DNA from: Clostridia bacterium | GTDB taxonomy: Bacteria; Bacillota; Clostridia; UBA1381 | Direction: 5' to 3' | Assembly: GCA_026418715.1 (NCBI GenBank) | Contig: JAOAAV010000081.1 | Coordinates: forward strand, 1-40,685 | DNA: 40,685 nt | Translations under genes and position numbers: made by a program | Shown here: piece after piece, positions 1 to 8,955 of the stretch | Position numbering within the stretch: the first letter of the stretch is position 1 | Layout: the number at the start of each line of letters is the position of its first letter | The notes under the pieces: model-generated | Database searches by the model: none | What the model was told of the DNA's origin: nothing | Seen by the model: only the letters and a program-made list of their open reading frames with translations

Positions 1-19
1 AGATGTGTATAAGAGACAG
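1..19. other. Tn5/Nextera mosaic-end adapter (artefact)
   Basis: The first 19 bases are identical to the transposase mosaic end used in tagmentation libraries. The coding frame of the adjacent rhamnosidase ends naturally at base 20, so these bases are leftover library sequence and should be trimmed. Confidence 0.97.
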
Positions 20-2247
20 GGCACAATGACTGCCGCATCCGCCCAACCTGCGCAGCCGTCGGAGCGGTTATCCCCTCCGAGAGGCGCAGTGTCGGGCACG
101 GCGCCATCCATATTGTACATAAGCTGAGCATCTTTTAAATCTTGAAGCCATTTCTCCGTAAAAGCAGCAACATCCATGTTGTATGCGGCAGTGCCTGCAA
201 AAACTTGAGCGTCGCCGGTCCATCCCATACGCTCGTTTCTTTGCGGGCAATCGGTCGGAACCAGCAAATAATTCCCCCTTTGCCCCCATTTGATGTTTTT
301 CTGCAGTTTATTTACAAGCTCATTCGAGCATTTAAAATCACCTGTTACGCTTTCAATATTGCAAAGAACCAAGCCTTCGATGTTGACTATAATGTCGGGA
401 TTTTCAAGAACAAATCCGTTGCCTGTAATTTCCACATATCTAAATCCATGTGAAGTGTAAGATGGAATAAATGTTTCGCCGTTCGGATCGCCTTTTAAAG
501 TGTAGACATCTGTGTTTGCGGCAGTGCGGAGATTTTTGATATAAATTTCCCCGTTTTTGTAAATCATCTCGCCATAACGTATTTTAATTGACGCACCCCT
601 TTCGCCTTTTACGGCAAGTCTGATAGTTCCTACCATATTCTGACCGAAATCGTATATATAATGGCCTTTGGGATTTTCAGATATGCAAATAGGCGCTATT
701 GTTCTCTCAACTTTAGCCGCAGGCCCTATCTGCGCCGACAATTCAAACGGAACTTTTTCTTCAAATTCTCTGTTTGTCGGCTTAGGAGCGTCAGGCCATG
801 GCATCTCACCGCAGTTTGACGGAAAATCCTTCTTCCAATCGTCAAAGTCAAGACGTGCGTCATAGGTTTCGCCGTCAAGGTAATCAGAATCTGCTACAGG
901 GCCTTTATCGGTGAATTTCCATGATTTATCGGTTACTATCGTATCTGTTGCTCCGTCCTCGTATGTTATTGTAAGCTGAGCAATAAATGAAGTCTGCTTG
1001 CCATAAATCAAGGCGCCAGAGTAGCCCACATATCCGCAGTAGTATCCTTTCCCGACGGTTGCTCCGATTACATTTTGACCTTGGCAGAGCATATCCGTCA
1101 CATCAAAGGTCTGATACTGTATTCTAAGGCGATAATCGGTAAAGCCGGGGTCAAAAAAATTCTCTCCGACCTTTTTCCCGTTGATATATGCATTGTAGAA
1201 GCCCCGTGCGGACGCGTAAAGACGTGCCGACCTGATTTTTTTCTCTACTGAAAAATCCTTTTTCACATTTACGGAAGGAACAGGACAAGCCAATTCAAAT
1301 CTGTTTTCAACAATCAGCTTTCCGTCCGTCACATCTCCTAAAATACTCATTGCACCCGCATCATCAGAAAAATCATCCTGCTGGTATATATCACCAGTAA
1401 AGGTATTGGCAATTGTCAGATTGTCGTAAACCGCCCTGCTGTTTTCCTGCTTGAAGCCGATATGCATAAGGTATGATTTTCTCGGCTGGTTTGGTTTGTT
1501 TTCCGGCATAAAGTCTTTTTCATTGTCGATTATTTTGATGCCGTTTATAAGTACAGTAACGGCTCTGCCGTCTACTTTGAGGGTGAAATTGTGCTCAGCA
1601 TATTCCCTGCCGTACGCAACCGCATTTTCGGGTATGACATAGCCTTTGGAGTTTCCCAAAGCCTTGACCGTGGGAACATTGCCGCTTTCATAACTGCCGT
1701 CCCAAGCATTGTCGCAGTATTCATATGATGCGAGCAGTCTTTTGTCCATATCAATTTCAAACAGCACATAATTGTCTTTGTTTCTCGCGGCGACGACGAA
1801 ACCTGCTTTGTTTGAAACTTCCACCTTAAAATCAGCCGACAGCAAGTATGTATCAAGAGCAGACGCATTGGTTGTTTTTTTGGGACAGCCTATCCACTTT
1901 GCGCCGTTCCATACGGATGAATCAGTTCCCATCAAGCCTGTTTCAAACCATGCGGTATCATCGGAGCTTAAATTATTTTCTTCATCCCATAAATTTATCT
2001 TCAGGTAATATCTTGTTTTAGGTTTGAGAGGACTTCCTTTATAGACAATGCCGATGGATTTGTCAGATTTTATCTTGCCGCAATCCCATATTATCTGACC
2101 GAAATTTTCGTCGCTTGAAACTATAATCTGATATGCACTCTGCATAGTTCCCCTTTTATCGGATTTCATTTTCCAGCTGAAACGGGGATTTTTATCATCA
2201 ATGCCCAGCGGATTTTTCATGGAGTTGACTTTTATATCATATATCAT
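20..2247 (-). CDS. GH78 alpha-L-rhamnosidase, 3' truncated
   Basis: An open frame of 742 codons runs off the left end with no stop. It would release terminal L-rhamnose from oligosaccharides such as rhamnogalacturonan pieces. Residues 1-110 look like the N-terminal fibronectin-like domain, followed by an inserted beta-sandwich around 125-290 and then the jelly-roll and (alpha/alpha)6 regions. The family motif DCPQRNERMGWTGDAQ starts at Asp666, and Glu672 is the expected general acid. It continues to GWADAAVIVP at the cut. The catalytic base and roughly the last 250 residues lie outside. There is no signal peptide, so it is probably cytoplasmic. The start at 2247 follows GGGAGAG. It is divergent from ylxM and has its own promoter. 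Confidence 0.92.
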
Positions 2248-2317
2248 GAAGCTCTCTCCCATACTGCATATGAATTTTTAGGAAAATAAAGTTTTTGCGG
2301 TATTTGTCATTCTGTAA

Positions 2318-2346
2318 ATTATACATCAGACAAAACGTGCAATCAA
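2318..2346 (-). promoter_or_regulatory. Sigma-A promoter of the rhamnosidase gene
   Basis: On the minus strand, TTGATT (2341-2346) and TATAAT (2318-2323) are separated by 17 bases. They lie about 70 bases upstream of the rhamnosidase start. Confidence 0.72.
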
Positions 2347-2416
2347 CCCTTTTTTTGTAAAAGACGATACCCATCCTCAATAAATTCGTAAAGTGGACTT
2401 TTCGATAAAAAACTAC

Positions 2417-2445
2417 TTGACAAACGAGAAAATATACTGTAAAAT
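2417..2445 (+). promoter_or_regulatory. Sigma-A promoter of the ylxM-ffh operon
   Basis: A near-consensus promoter: TTGACA at 2417-2422, a 17-base spacer and TAAAAT at 2440-2445. Transcription would start near 2452, inside the inverted repeat that follows. Confidence 0.8.
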
Positions 2446-2482
2446 TCGTATGTAAAGTTTTTGTACTTTACATACGAATTTT
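2441..2482. repeat. Perfect 17-bp inverted repeat over the ylxM promoter
   Basis: The arms 2441-2457 and 2466-2482 are perfect reverse complements around an 8-base loop. The left arm overlaps the -10 box. The core 9-mer AAATTCGTA also occurs upstream at 2382-2390. RNA starting near 2452 would contain only part of the left arm, so a DNA operator is more likely than an RNA hairpin. Confidence 0.75.
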
Positions 2483-2496
2483 TAAGCAGTGATTTT

Positions 2497-2853
2497 ATGG
2501 ATAAAAATTTTAGTATAAGTGTTTTGATGGATTTTTACGGAGATTTGTTGACTGAAAAACAGCGTGAAGCCCTGGATTTTTATTATAATCAGGATTTATC
2601 CCTGTTTGAGATTTCCCAGCATATGAATATCAGCAGGCAGGGAGTTCGTGATTTTATAAAACGAGGCGAAAAACAGCTTTTGGATATGGAAAAAAGCTTG
2701 GGGCTTTTGAAGCGTTTTGAGGATTTGAGTGAGCAGGTCAAAGAGGTATGCAAAATTGCGGAAAATATGAAAAAGATAAACACATCTGCTGTTATGGCTG
2801 TTGAGATAGAGAAGTTACGGAAAATATCCGAAAGGATAATGTCGAGTTTGTAA
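2497..2853 (+). CDS. ylxM: YlxM-family SRP-associated HTH protein
   Basis: A 118-residue protein of the UPF0122/YlxM family, encoded just before ffh as in most Firmicutes and thought to work with the signal recognition particle. Family hallmarks are LTEKQREALDFYYNQDLSL near residues 18-36 and ISRQGVRDFIKR in the recognition-helix region, a sigma-70 region-4-like helix-turn-helix. The C-terminal half is charged and probably coiled. The ATG at 2497 is preferred. An in-frame TTG at 2461 lies in the loop of the promoter inverted repeat and would add residues unlike the family. The ribosome site before 2497 is weak. The stop is 24 bases before ffh. Confidence 0.9.
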   Translation: MDKNFSISVLMDFYGDLLTEKQREALDFYYNQDLSLFEISQHMNISRQGVRDFIKRGEKQLLDMEKSLGLLKRFEDLSEQVKEVCKIAENMKKINTSAVMAVEIEKLRKISERIMSSL

Positions 2854-2877
2854 TGTTTGGTGATTGGAGGTCGTGCT

Positions 2878-4221
2878 ATGGCGTTTGAGAGTTTGGGAGA
2901 TAAGCTTCAGGGTGTTTTTAAGAGATTGAGAGGCAAAGGGAAGCTGAATGAAAAAGATATAAAAGATGCCATGCGCGAGGTTAAGTTGGCTCTTTTGGAG
3001 GCCGACGTTAATTTTAAGGTTGTCAAGGATTTTGTAAAGAATGTTTCTGAGAAATCACTTGGTCATGAAATTATGGAATCTCTTACGCCTGCTCAGCAAA
3101 TTGTAAAAATTGTAAATGACGAATTAACGGCGCTTATGGGCGGTGAGAATGCAAGGCTTGAATTTTCCAAAAAACCACCGTCTGTTTTTATGCTTTGCGG
3201 CTTGCAGGGTGCGGGCAAAACGACGGCCTGCGGCAAGCTTGCGCTTAATTTGGTAAAGCAGATGGGCAAGCGTCCGCTTTTGGTTGCTTGTGATATTTAC
3301 CGCCCTGCTGCGATTAAACAGCTTCAGGTGCTTGGCGAGCAAATTAATGTGCCGGTGTTTGCTTTGGGAAGCGATATAAGTCCGGTTGAAATTGCAAGAC
3401 AGGCGGTTGAACACGCAAAAAAGCATGGCAATGATCCTGTTATTCTGGATACAGCGGGTAGGCTTCACATAGATGAAAGGCTGATGGATGAACTAAAGCA
3501 GATAAAAGAAGCAGTAGAACCAGATGAAATTTTGCTGGTAGTAGACGCTATGACTGGACAAGATGCGGTTAATGTAGCGGAGCACTTTAACACCGACTTG
3601 GAGGTTTCGGGAGTTATACTGTCAAAGCTTGACGGAGATACGAGAGGCGGAGCCGCACTGTCCGTAAGACAGGTGACGGGCAAGCCTATCAAATATGCTT
3701 CGATGGGAGAAAAACTTGCCGATTTACAGCCGTTTTATCCTGACAGAATGGCATCAAGAATTTTAGGTATGGGGGATGTGCTTACATTAATTGATAAAGC
3801 ACAAGAGGCAATAGATGATAAAAAGGCTCAGGAGCTTGAAAATAAAATTCGAAAGCAGCAGTTTGATTTAGATGATTTTTTAGAGCAGTTCCAACAAATC
3901 AAGAAAATGGGGCCGATTACTCAGCTTTTGGGTATGCTTCCGGGCGTGGACAAAAAGATGCTTGAAAATGTTGATGTTGATGAGAAAAAAATCAGTCATA
4001 TCGAAGCTATTATTCAGTCCATGACAAAAGAGGAAAGACAAAAACCGTCAATTATTGGCGCAAGCCGTAAGGTTCGCATTGCGAAAGGCAGCGGAACAAG
4101 GGTTCAGGATGTAAATATGCTTTTGAAGCAGTTCGAGCAAATGCAGAAGATGATGAAACAGTTTGCAGGTTCAAAGCAGGCGAAGCTAATGAAAAAGATG
4201 AAGAAAATGGGCAAATTCTAA
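2878..4221 (+). CDS. ffh: Signal recognition particle GTPase Ffh
   Basis: The 54-kDa SRP protein, which binds signal sequences and 4.5S/6S RNA and delivers ribosomes to FtsY at the membrane. The four-helix N domain covers about 1-95. The G domain follows, with P-loop GLQGAGKTT at 108-116, a DTAGR motif near 190 and SKLDGDTRGG. The methionine-rich M domain runs from about 300 to the lysine-rich C terminus. At 447 residues the length is normal. The ATG at 2878 sits seven bases after GGAGG. It is second in an operon that continues into ribosome-maturation genes. Confidence 0.98.
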   Translation: MAFESLGDKLQGVFKRLRGKGKLNEKDIKDAMREVKLALLEADVNFKVVKDFVKNVSEKSLGHEIMESLTPAQQIVKIVNDELTALMGGENARLEFSKKPPSVFMLCGLQGAGKTTACGKLALNLVKQMGKRPLLVACDIYRPAAIKQLQVLGEQINVPVFALGSDISPVEIARQAVEHAKKHGNDPVILDTAGRLHIDERLMDELKQIKEAVEPDEILLVVDAMTGQDAVNVAEHFNTDLEVSGVILSKLDGDTRGGAALSVRQVTGKPIKYASMGEKLADLQPFYPDRMASRILGMGDVLTLIDKAQEAIDDKKAQELENKIRKQQFDLDDFLEQFQQIKKMGPITQLLGMLPGVDKKMLENVDVDEKKISHIEAIIQSMTKEERQKPSIIGASRKVRIAKGSGTRVQDVNMLLKQFEQMQKMMKQFAGSKQAKLMKKMKKMGKF

Positions 4222-4278
4222 TGCTGATAAGTTTTACAACTTATTATATAACAGAAAATTTTGGGAGGTGAACTAATA

Positions 4279-4521
4279 ATGGCAGTTAAAATCAGACTTA
4301 GGAGAATGGGTGCAAAGAAAGCTCCTTTCTATAGAGTGGTAGTTGCTGATTCAAGATATCCGCGTGACGGAAGATTTATTGAGGAAATCGGCACATACAA
4401 TCCGTTGACAGACCCTGCGACAATTAATATTGATTCCGAAAAGGCAAAAAAATGGATTGGTAATGGCGCTCAGCCTACAGATACTGTAAGAGCTCTTTTG
4501 AAAAAATCAGGCATAATCTAA
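4279..4521 (+). CDS. rpsP: 30S ribosomal protein S16
   Basis: An 80-residue S16 with the typical opening [19 protein letters not shown] and the [14 protein letters not shown] segment. It stabilises the 5' domain of 16S rRNA. The ATG at 4279 follows GGGAGGTG, and an upstream in-frame start would merely translate the ribosome site. It lies 57 bases after ffh and 19 before khpA. Confidence 0.98.
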   Translation: MAVKIRLRRMGAKKAPFYRVVVADSRYPRDGRFIEEIGTYNPLTDPATINIDSEKAKKWIGNGAQPTDTVRALLKKSGII

Positions 4522-4540
4522 TTTAACGGAGGCGCAGGCT

Positions 4541-4771
4541 ATGAAAGAGGTTTTGGAAATTATAGCGAAGGCTTTGGTTGATTATCCTGAACAGGTTTCT
4601 GTTTCGGAGGTTGACGGGGAGCAGTCGGTAATTTTAGAGCTTAAAGTTGCCGAAAGCGATATGGGTAAGGTAATCGGCAAGCAGGGACGTATAGCCAAGG
4701 CTATCCGCACTGTTGTAAAGGCGGCTGCGAGCCGTGAAAACAAACGAGTTGTCGTTGAGATCTTACAATGA
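4541..4771 (+). CDS. khpA: KH-domain RNA-binding protein KhpA
   Basis: A 76-residue single KH-domain protein (YlqC family). In related bacteria it pairs with KhpB and affects cell length and envelope growth through RNA binding. The GXXG loop is visible as IGKQGR near residues 48-53, followed by the AIRTVVKAA helix. GGAGG lies nine bases before the ATG. Its position between rpsP and rimM is the standard Firmicutes order. Confidence 0.95.
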   Translation: MKEVLEIIAKALVDYPEQVSVSEVDGEQSVILELKVAESDMGKVIGKQGRIAKAIRTVVKAAASRENKRVVVEILQ

Positions 4772-4775
4772 ACAG

Positions 4776-4804
4776 TCGGGGGCTTTTGCCTCCGATTTTT
4801 GTTT
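4776..4804 (+). terminator. Intra-operon terminator-like hairpin
   Basis: A 7-bp GC-rich stem (4776-4782 with 4789-4795, including one G-U pair) has a 6-base loop and is followed by TTTTTGTTT. It begins five bases after the khpA stop and would partly terminate transcription before rimM-trmD. Confidence 0.65.
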
Positions 4805-4823
4805 ATGTTGCGGAGGGAATATT

Positions 4824-5333
4824 ATGAATTGGCTTGAAGTAGGAAAAATTATAAATACTCATGGGTTAAAGGGTGAGGTAAAGGTCGTTCCGTGGACGGA
4901 CAGCCCGCAAATTTTCGAGGATATCGAATACGTATATATAAAAGGAAAATCAAAGAATGAGAAACTTTTTATAGATGGTGTAAAGTATCAAAAAAACAAT
5001 TTGATAGTGAAATTTGACACAATCGACAGCATTGAGAAAGCTGAAGGATATAAGGGGCAGATTTTGTATGCGGAGCGCGACTGCCTTGCACCGCTACCTG
5101 AGGGTGTATATTATATTGCTGATTTGATAGGAATGACGGTTGAAGACGAAAACGGTAGGGAATTAGGGATTGTTGACAATGTTTTCAATACGGGCAGCAA
5201 CGATGTATATGAAGTGCAAAGGGAAGGGAGAAAGCCGCTACTTATTCCTGTAATTAAAGACGTAGTAAAAAAGGTTGATTTATCAGAGAAAAGGATATCA
5301 GTAAAGCTTATGGAAGGGTTGGAAGATTTGTAA
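4824..5333 (+). CDS. rimM: Ribosome maturation factor RimM
   Basis: A 169-residue 16S-processing protein that binds S19 during 30S head assembly. The N-terminal barrel opens with [16 protein letters not shown], and the PRC-barrel half contains [11 protein letters not shown] and [14 protein letters not shown]. The ATG at 4824 is set by GGAGGG at 4812-4817. A longer frame reaching back into khpA has no family similarity. Its TAA shares the final A with the trmD start codon (TAATG), indicating coupled translation. Confidence 0.97.
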   Translation: MNWLEVGKIINTHGLKGEVKVVPWTDSPQIFEDIEYVYIKGKSKNEKLFIDGVKYQKNNLIVKFDTIDSIEKAEGYKGQILYAERDCLAPLPEGVYYIADLIGMTVEDENGRELGIVDNVFNTGSNDVYEVQREGRKPLLIPVIKDVVKKVDLSEKRISVKLMEGLEDL

Positions 5334-6061
5334 TGCGATTTGATGTGCTGACTCTTTTTCCGAATATGTTTGAAGCTGTTCTGGGTGAGAGCATTATTGG
5401 CAGAGCCAGAGAAAATAAAATCTTAGAAATGAATTTTGTGGATATACGGGCATTTTCAAAGAACAAACATAGGAAAGTGGATGATTACCCGTACAGCGGG
5501 GGCGGAGGTATGCTGATGACTCCTCAGCCCATTTATGATGCATATTTATCAATTGCGGGAGATTTAGACTATAAGCCGTTTACAATTTATATGTCGCCTC
5601 AAGGAAAGGTTTTCAGCCAAAATGTTGCAAAGGAGCTTTCGAAAAAGGAACATATCGTATTATTGTGCGGGCACTATGAGGGGGTTGACCAGCGTGTGAT
5701 TGATGAGATTGTGGATATGGAGCTGTCAATTGGCGACTTTGTGCTCACGGGCGGAGAAATCCCTGCCATGGCGGTAATTGATGCTGTTTCAAGGCTTATT
5801 CCCAACGTGCTGTCAGGCGAAGAGTCTTACAAGAATGAATCTCATTTTTCGGGGCTCCTTGAATACCCGCAGTATACCCGCCCTGCGGAGTTTTTAGGCA
5901 GAAAGGTACCAGATATTTTAATTTCAGGACATCATGAAAACATAGAAAAATGGAAAAGACAGCAAGCGCTTGTAAATACGCTCAACAAACGCCCCGACCT
6001 TTTGGAAAAGGCGGATTTAACGGATGAAGATATTCGTTTTTTAAATAATTACAAAAAATGA
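5333..6061 (+). CDS. trmD: tRNA (guanine-37-N1)-methyltransferase TrmD
   Basis: A SPOUT-class enzyme that methylates G37 of tRNAs reading CNN and related codons, using S-adenosylmethionine and preventing +1 frameshifts. The trefoil-knot signatures are present: [26 protein letters not shown] and [11 protein letters not shown]. At 242 residues it is full length. It overlaps rimM by one base. Its TGA ends at 6061 and the convergent yycI stop codon occupies 6062-6064, so there is no intergenic space. rplS, which often follows trmD, is absent. Confidence 0.98.
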   Translation: MRFDVLTLFPNMFEAVLGESIIGRARENKILEMNFVDIRAFSKNKHRKVDDYPYSGGGGMLMTPQPIYDAYLSIAGDLDYKPFTIYMSPQGKVFSQNVAKELSKKEHIVLLCGHYEGVDQRVIDEIVDMELSIGDFVLTGGEIPAMAVIDAVSRLIPNVLSGEESYKNESHFSGLLEYPQYTRPAEFLGRKVPDILISGHHENIEKWKRQQALVNTLNKRPDLLEKADLTDEDIRFLNNYKK

Positions 6062-6892
6062 TTATCTGCTTTCGCGTGCATCCAAATAATAGTGGCTGCC
6101 GTCGTTTAGAGTGATTTCCCACACGGGAATTAAAACAACTGATTTATGATACACACTGCTCTCTCCAGCATAATAGCCCAAGTTTATTTGTGTAATGGAA
6201 ACGGGTGTTTTGGGACGGTCTTGATTTAGAATGAAGTCAACAAGAACACCGGTGATATTTTTAAGTGATATCTTGTTTTTTAAAAGCTTTGTCTTTGTTT
6301 CATTAAACCAAGTGCCGTCAAAGCCTTGCAGGCCGTCCTTTGAAAGAGAAACCCTTATTTGTGAACTAAACAGGGGCTTATCGTTTAATTTTTTTATTAT
6401 AGTGACAATATACGCATTATCGATAGTTTCAGCTTTTGTATATATCTTGTTTATATCAAATCCATATCTTTTCATAATATTGATTGCTTTTTCGCTAGAA
6501 TTGGACTCATTTATATCAGACAATTCATCCGAGTATAAGGGGGAATATGCGGTAAACCTAAAGAAATCACCGTCTATTGTAAGAGTTCCGGTGTCGCCGT
6601 AGAACATACCATTATCAATTTTTGTATAATTTCCGAGTATTTTTTCTGCAAAATCATCATTGTCGGCTATTATATTGTCAGCTTCCTCATAGTATATGTT
6701 TGTTTTCTTGGAAGGAATGGTTGCATAATCAATCGTAATATCATTTTTAGCAAGGACTTCTATCGTGGAATTTATAATTTCGGGGGTAACAAAAGAAGCC
6801 TTGTTTGCCGAATATATGATATTACTTAAAAGAAATATATTCATAATCAGAAAAAACACAATCAAAATTGTTTTTGCTCTATACCAGTTCAT
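6062..6892 (-). CDS. yycI: WalRK regulatory protein YycI
   Basis: A 276-residue membrane-anchored protein. One N-terminal transmembrane helix (about residues 8-28, after MNWYRAKT) is followed by an extracytoplasmic domain and a C-terminal YycI signature containing PVWEI and YYLDAR. In Bacillus, YycI and YycH contact WalK through their transmembrane helices and adjust its activity. It is last in the wal operon, 28 bases after yycH. The usual next gene, the metallo-hydrolase walJ/yycJ, is missing because trmD converges directly. Confidence 0.88.
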   Translation of the reverse strand: MNWYRAKTILIVFFLIMNIFLLSNIIYSANKASFVTPEIINSTIEVLAKNDITIDYATIPSKKTNIYYEEADNIIADNDDFAEKILGNYTKIDNGMFYGDTGTLTIDGDFFRFTAYSPLYSDELSDINESNSSEKAINIMKRYGFDINKIYTKAETIDNAYIVTIIKKLNDKPLFSSQIRVSLSKDGLQGFDGTWFNETKTKLLKNKISLKNITGVLVDFILNQDRPKTPVSITQINLGYYAGESSVYHKSVVLIPVWEITLNDGSHYYLDARESR

Positions 6893-6920
6893 TGCTTGAT
6901 AGCCTTTCTGTTTCTTAAAA

Positions 6921-8348
6921 TCAATATCCGCTTACGGATGCTTCCCAGTCGGCATTTTTAAGCCCAATTGAGCCGTCATCGCGGTATGCTGTGTATAATT
7001 TTTCTATTACAAGCTGTTCGCCGTCTTTAGAGTATTTTTGAATAGCCTTGTCGAGAGCTTCTATATATAGAGGCGTTTCTGCCTGCGAGCCGGTATTTGA
7101 ATATGTTCGAAAAATCTGCACATAATTTTTTAAATATCCATTTTCTATCTGCATATTAACCGCATGACCGAGGTTTTCCGTGTTCAGAGAAACAGGGATT
7201 CCGTTTGCGCGGTAGTCAAAACAAATATTCATTGTTTCATTTTTTATGAAATCATCCGTCAGGTCCGAAGAAATATACAAGTTTTTATTGGACGCTACAG
7301 CTGCACTAATTTCGTCCATAAAATCTGCGGCAAGACAAATTGTATTGTATGCTGATGAGATATTTGCAAGTTTTACTCCGCTTTGAGTCAATTTAGAATT
7401 GTATTCTAAAACTCCTTCCGGTGACAGCTTTAAAATTGCGTCGTTTTCTACAAAAACAATGGTTCCATTTGCCTCTGTGTAACGGCTCATAGTTGTGGGG
7501 TTAATGTCGAATATATTGAGAAGCTTGTCAATCGTCGAGGAATTAAACGTGTTGTCCGCCTTGAGCATAGGATTCGCGGACTCAATGACCTCAAATTTTT
7601 GGGGGTTATTGAATATTGGAATCATTGAATTTAAGATTACTTTCTGATTTCCGAAGGCTTTGTCGAACAACAAATCAAAGGAGTAGTTTATAACAGCTGA
7701 GTTTTCTTCATCAAAACTTTGCTGAAAATAATCGAGAACACTCTCCAATTTGTTTTTCGAAGCTGAAGTGCTTATTTTGAAATATGAGCCGGTTTTGCTG
7801 TTTCTAATATAAACCACGGGACTTATTGCATTGTCAGCAGATATTACAATGTCGGAAATTCGATCAGTGAAGCTTGATATTTCCGCCCCTTTGATCCCTA
7901 AAAATTGCGAGAAAAGACTGGTATCATACTCTATGTTATATACTAAATACATAGACTTGCCTGATAAAACGGAGTACCACTGCTCCTCAGTTATGGGCGA
8001 AATCATTTTGGAAGTGGAGGACATGGCATCGGACAAAATTTCAGAAGCAACATCATTTGCGTTTTTAAACATCTCATGATTGGCATTTAGGGCAAAGCGT
8101 GTTGTCTGATAACCTGTGTTTACAATAATTTTATCAGGAGCTATAATATGTGTTTTTGAAACATATGCAGAGCCATTAAAGTCAAATATATCCGAAACAG
8201 CCTTTACTATGTAGGAATTTTGAATATTAGCAAAAAAATTATAGCCATCAGGCCATAATTTTTCATTAATCCATATTCTGCCGCCCAAAGCGAAATTTGA
8301 AAACACCAACAGCACAAGAACGATACTTTTTATGCGCTCCTTTTTCAT
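6921..8348 (-). CDS. yycH: WalRK regulatory protein YycH
   Basis: A 475-residue YycH-like protein: short basic cytoplasmic N terminus, one transmembrane helix (about 7-25) and a large external domain. It has ANIQNSYIVKAVSDIF early and a C terminus resembling the fold shared with YycI. Its likely role is to modulate WalK. The ATG at 8348 follows GAGG at seven bases. It lies 96 bases downstream of the small secreted gene. The assignment rests on domain layout and gene order more than on sharp motifs. Confidence 0.82.
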   Translation of the reverse strand: MKKERIKSIVLVLLVFSNFALGGRIWINEKLWPDGYNFFANIQNSYIVKAVSDIFDFNGSAYVSKTHIIAPDKIIVNTGYQTTRFALNANHEMFKNANDVASEILSDAMSSTSKMISPITEEQWYSVLSGKSMYLVYNIEYDTSLFSQFLGIKGAEISSFTDRISDIVISADNAISPVVYIRNSKTGSYFKISTSASKNKLESVLDYFQQSFDEENSAVINYSFDLLFDKAFGNQKVILNSMIPIFNNPQKFEVIESANPMLKADNTFNSSTIDKLLNIFDINPTTMSRYTEANGTIVFVENDAILKLSPEGVLEYNSKLTQSGVKLANISSAYNTICLAADFMDEISAAVASNKNLYISSDLTDDFIKNETMNICFDYRANGIPVSLNTENLGHAVNMQIENGYLKNYVQIFRTYSNTGSQAETPLYIEALDKAIQKYSKDGEQLVIEKLYTAYRDDGSIGLKNADWEASVSGY

Positions 8349-8444
8349 AAAATCGCCTCAGCCCTTCCGCAAGTTTCAATGTTTATTATGCTAATACTGC
8401 TCAGCAACCTCTGATTCTTGATTTTTAAATCATTCAGAAGTTCC

Positions 8445-8894
8445 TTAGAAAAAGTTTCTAATTGTAACCGTGATTCCTTTCAATTTGTCTACAGTGCTCT
8501 TTTTGATTTTATTAATGCTGATTTGGACCGGCTGAGTTGCCCAGTCATTCCACGCATACACGCAGAAAACATTAGAATCATCAGTCAAATCAACAACAAC
8601 GCTGTAAAGCCCACTTGCGCCTATTTGAGTGGCACCTTTTACAAGATAGTAAGTATCCGAAGAGGCGTCATATTTATATACGGCAACATAAGTGCCTTCC
8701 GCTCCTACGGCAGAAATAGTATAAGTCTTGTCAGATGTTGATGCCCAATGCGACTCGGGTCTTTTGATATAAATTAAGCTGTCGGTATTTCCAGTCACCC
8801 AGCCCGGCAAAGTATCGCTGTAAGCTGAAGCAACGATAGGAACAGACACCGCAAACATAAATACCAACATTATCGCCATTAATTTTTTCAGCAT
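8445..8894 (-). CDS. Small secreted protein inside the wal operon, unknown
   Basis: A 149-residue protein not recognised as a known Wal component. A signal peptide is clear: basic MLKK, a hydrophobic core and a probable cut after VASA near residue 26. The mature part of about 123 residues is rich in Tyr, Thr, Ser and Val. Its pattern (IKRPESHWASTSDKTYTISA, EGTYVAVYKYD, GASGLYSVVVDL, NVFCVYAW) fits a single Ig-like beta-sandwich such as those of glucodextranase-B type. It has no lipobox, LPXTG, SLH or transmembrane anchor. The start at 8894 is set by AGGGGG. It lies between walK and yycH, with its own promoter and an exact WalR box upstream. A cell-wall or polysaccharide contact role is inferred only. 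Confidence 0.85.
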   Translation of the reverse strand: MLKKLMAIMLVFMFAVSVPIVASAYSDTLPGWVTGNTDSLIYIKRPESHWASTSDKTYTISAVGAEGTYVAVYKYDASSDTYYLVKGATQIGASGLYSVVVDLTDDSNVFCVYAWNDWATQPVQISINKIKKSTVDKLKGITVTIRNFF

Positions 8895-8939
8895 AATGAT
8901 TCCCCCTAAAAATGTACACACTCAACTACACTTAACTGT

Positions 8940-8948
8940 ATTATAGCA
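8940..8948 (-). promoter_or_regulatory. Extended -10 promoter of the secreted wal-operon protein
   Basis: On the minus strand, TGCTATAAT forms an extended -10 (TATAAT at 8940-8945). No good -35 hexamer is present. The expected -35 position is occupied by the WalR-type repeat, a layout typical of activator-dependent promoters. Confidence 0.65.
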
Positions 8949-8955
8949 CATAATT

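Noticed and set aside
2451-2467. WalR box at the ylxM promoter
   Set aside because: The second half-site deviates from the consensus and the pair lies downstream of the -10 box, so it is reported only as part of the palindrome.
2461-2496. Longer ylxM beginning at TTG 2461
   Set aside because: The TTG lies in the loop of the promoter inverted repeat, has no ribosome site and adds residues absent from the family.
8349-8444. Terminator or promoter between the small secreted gene and yycH
   Set aside because: Only a 5-bp AT-rich stem and no spaced promoter boxes were found, so yycH is probably transcribed by read-through.
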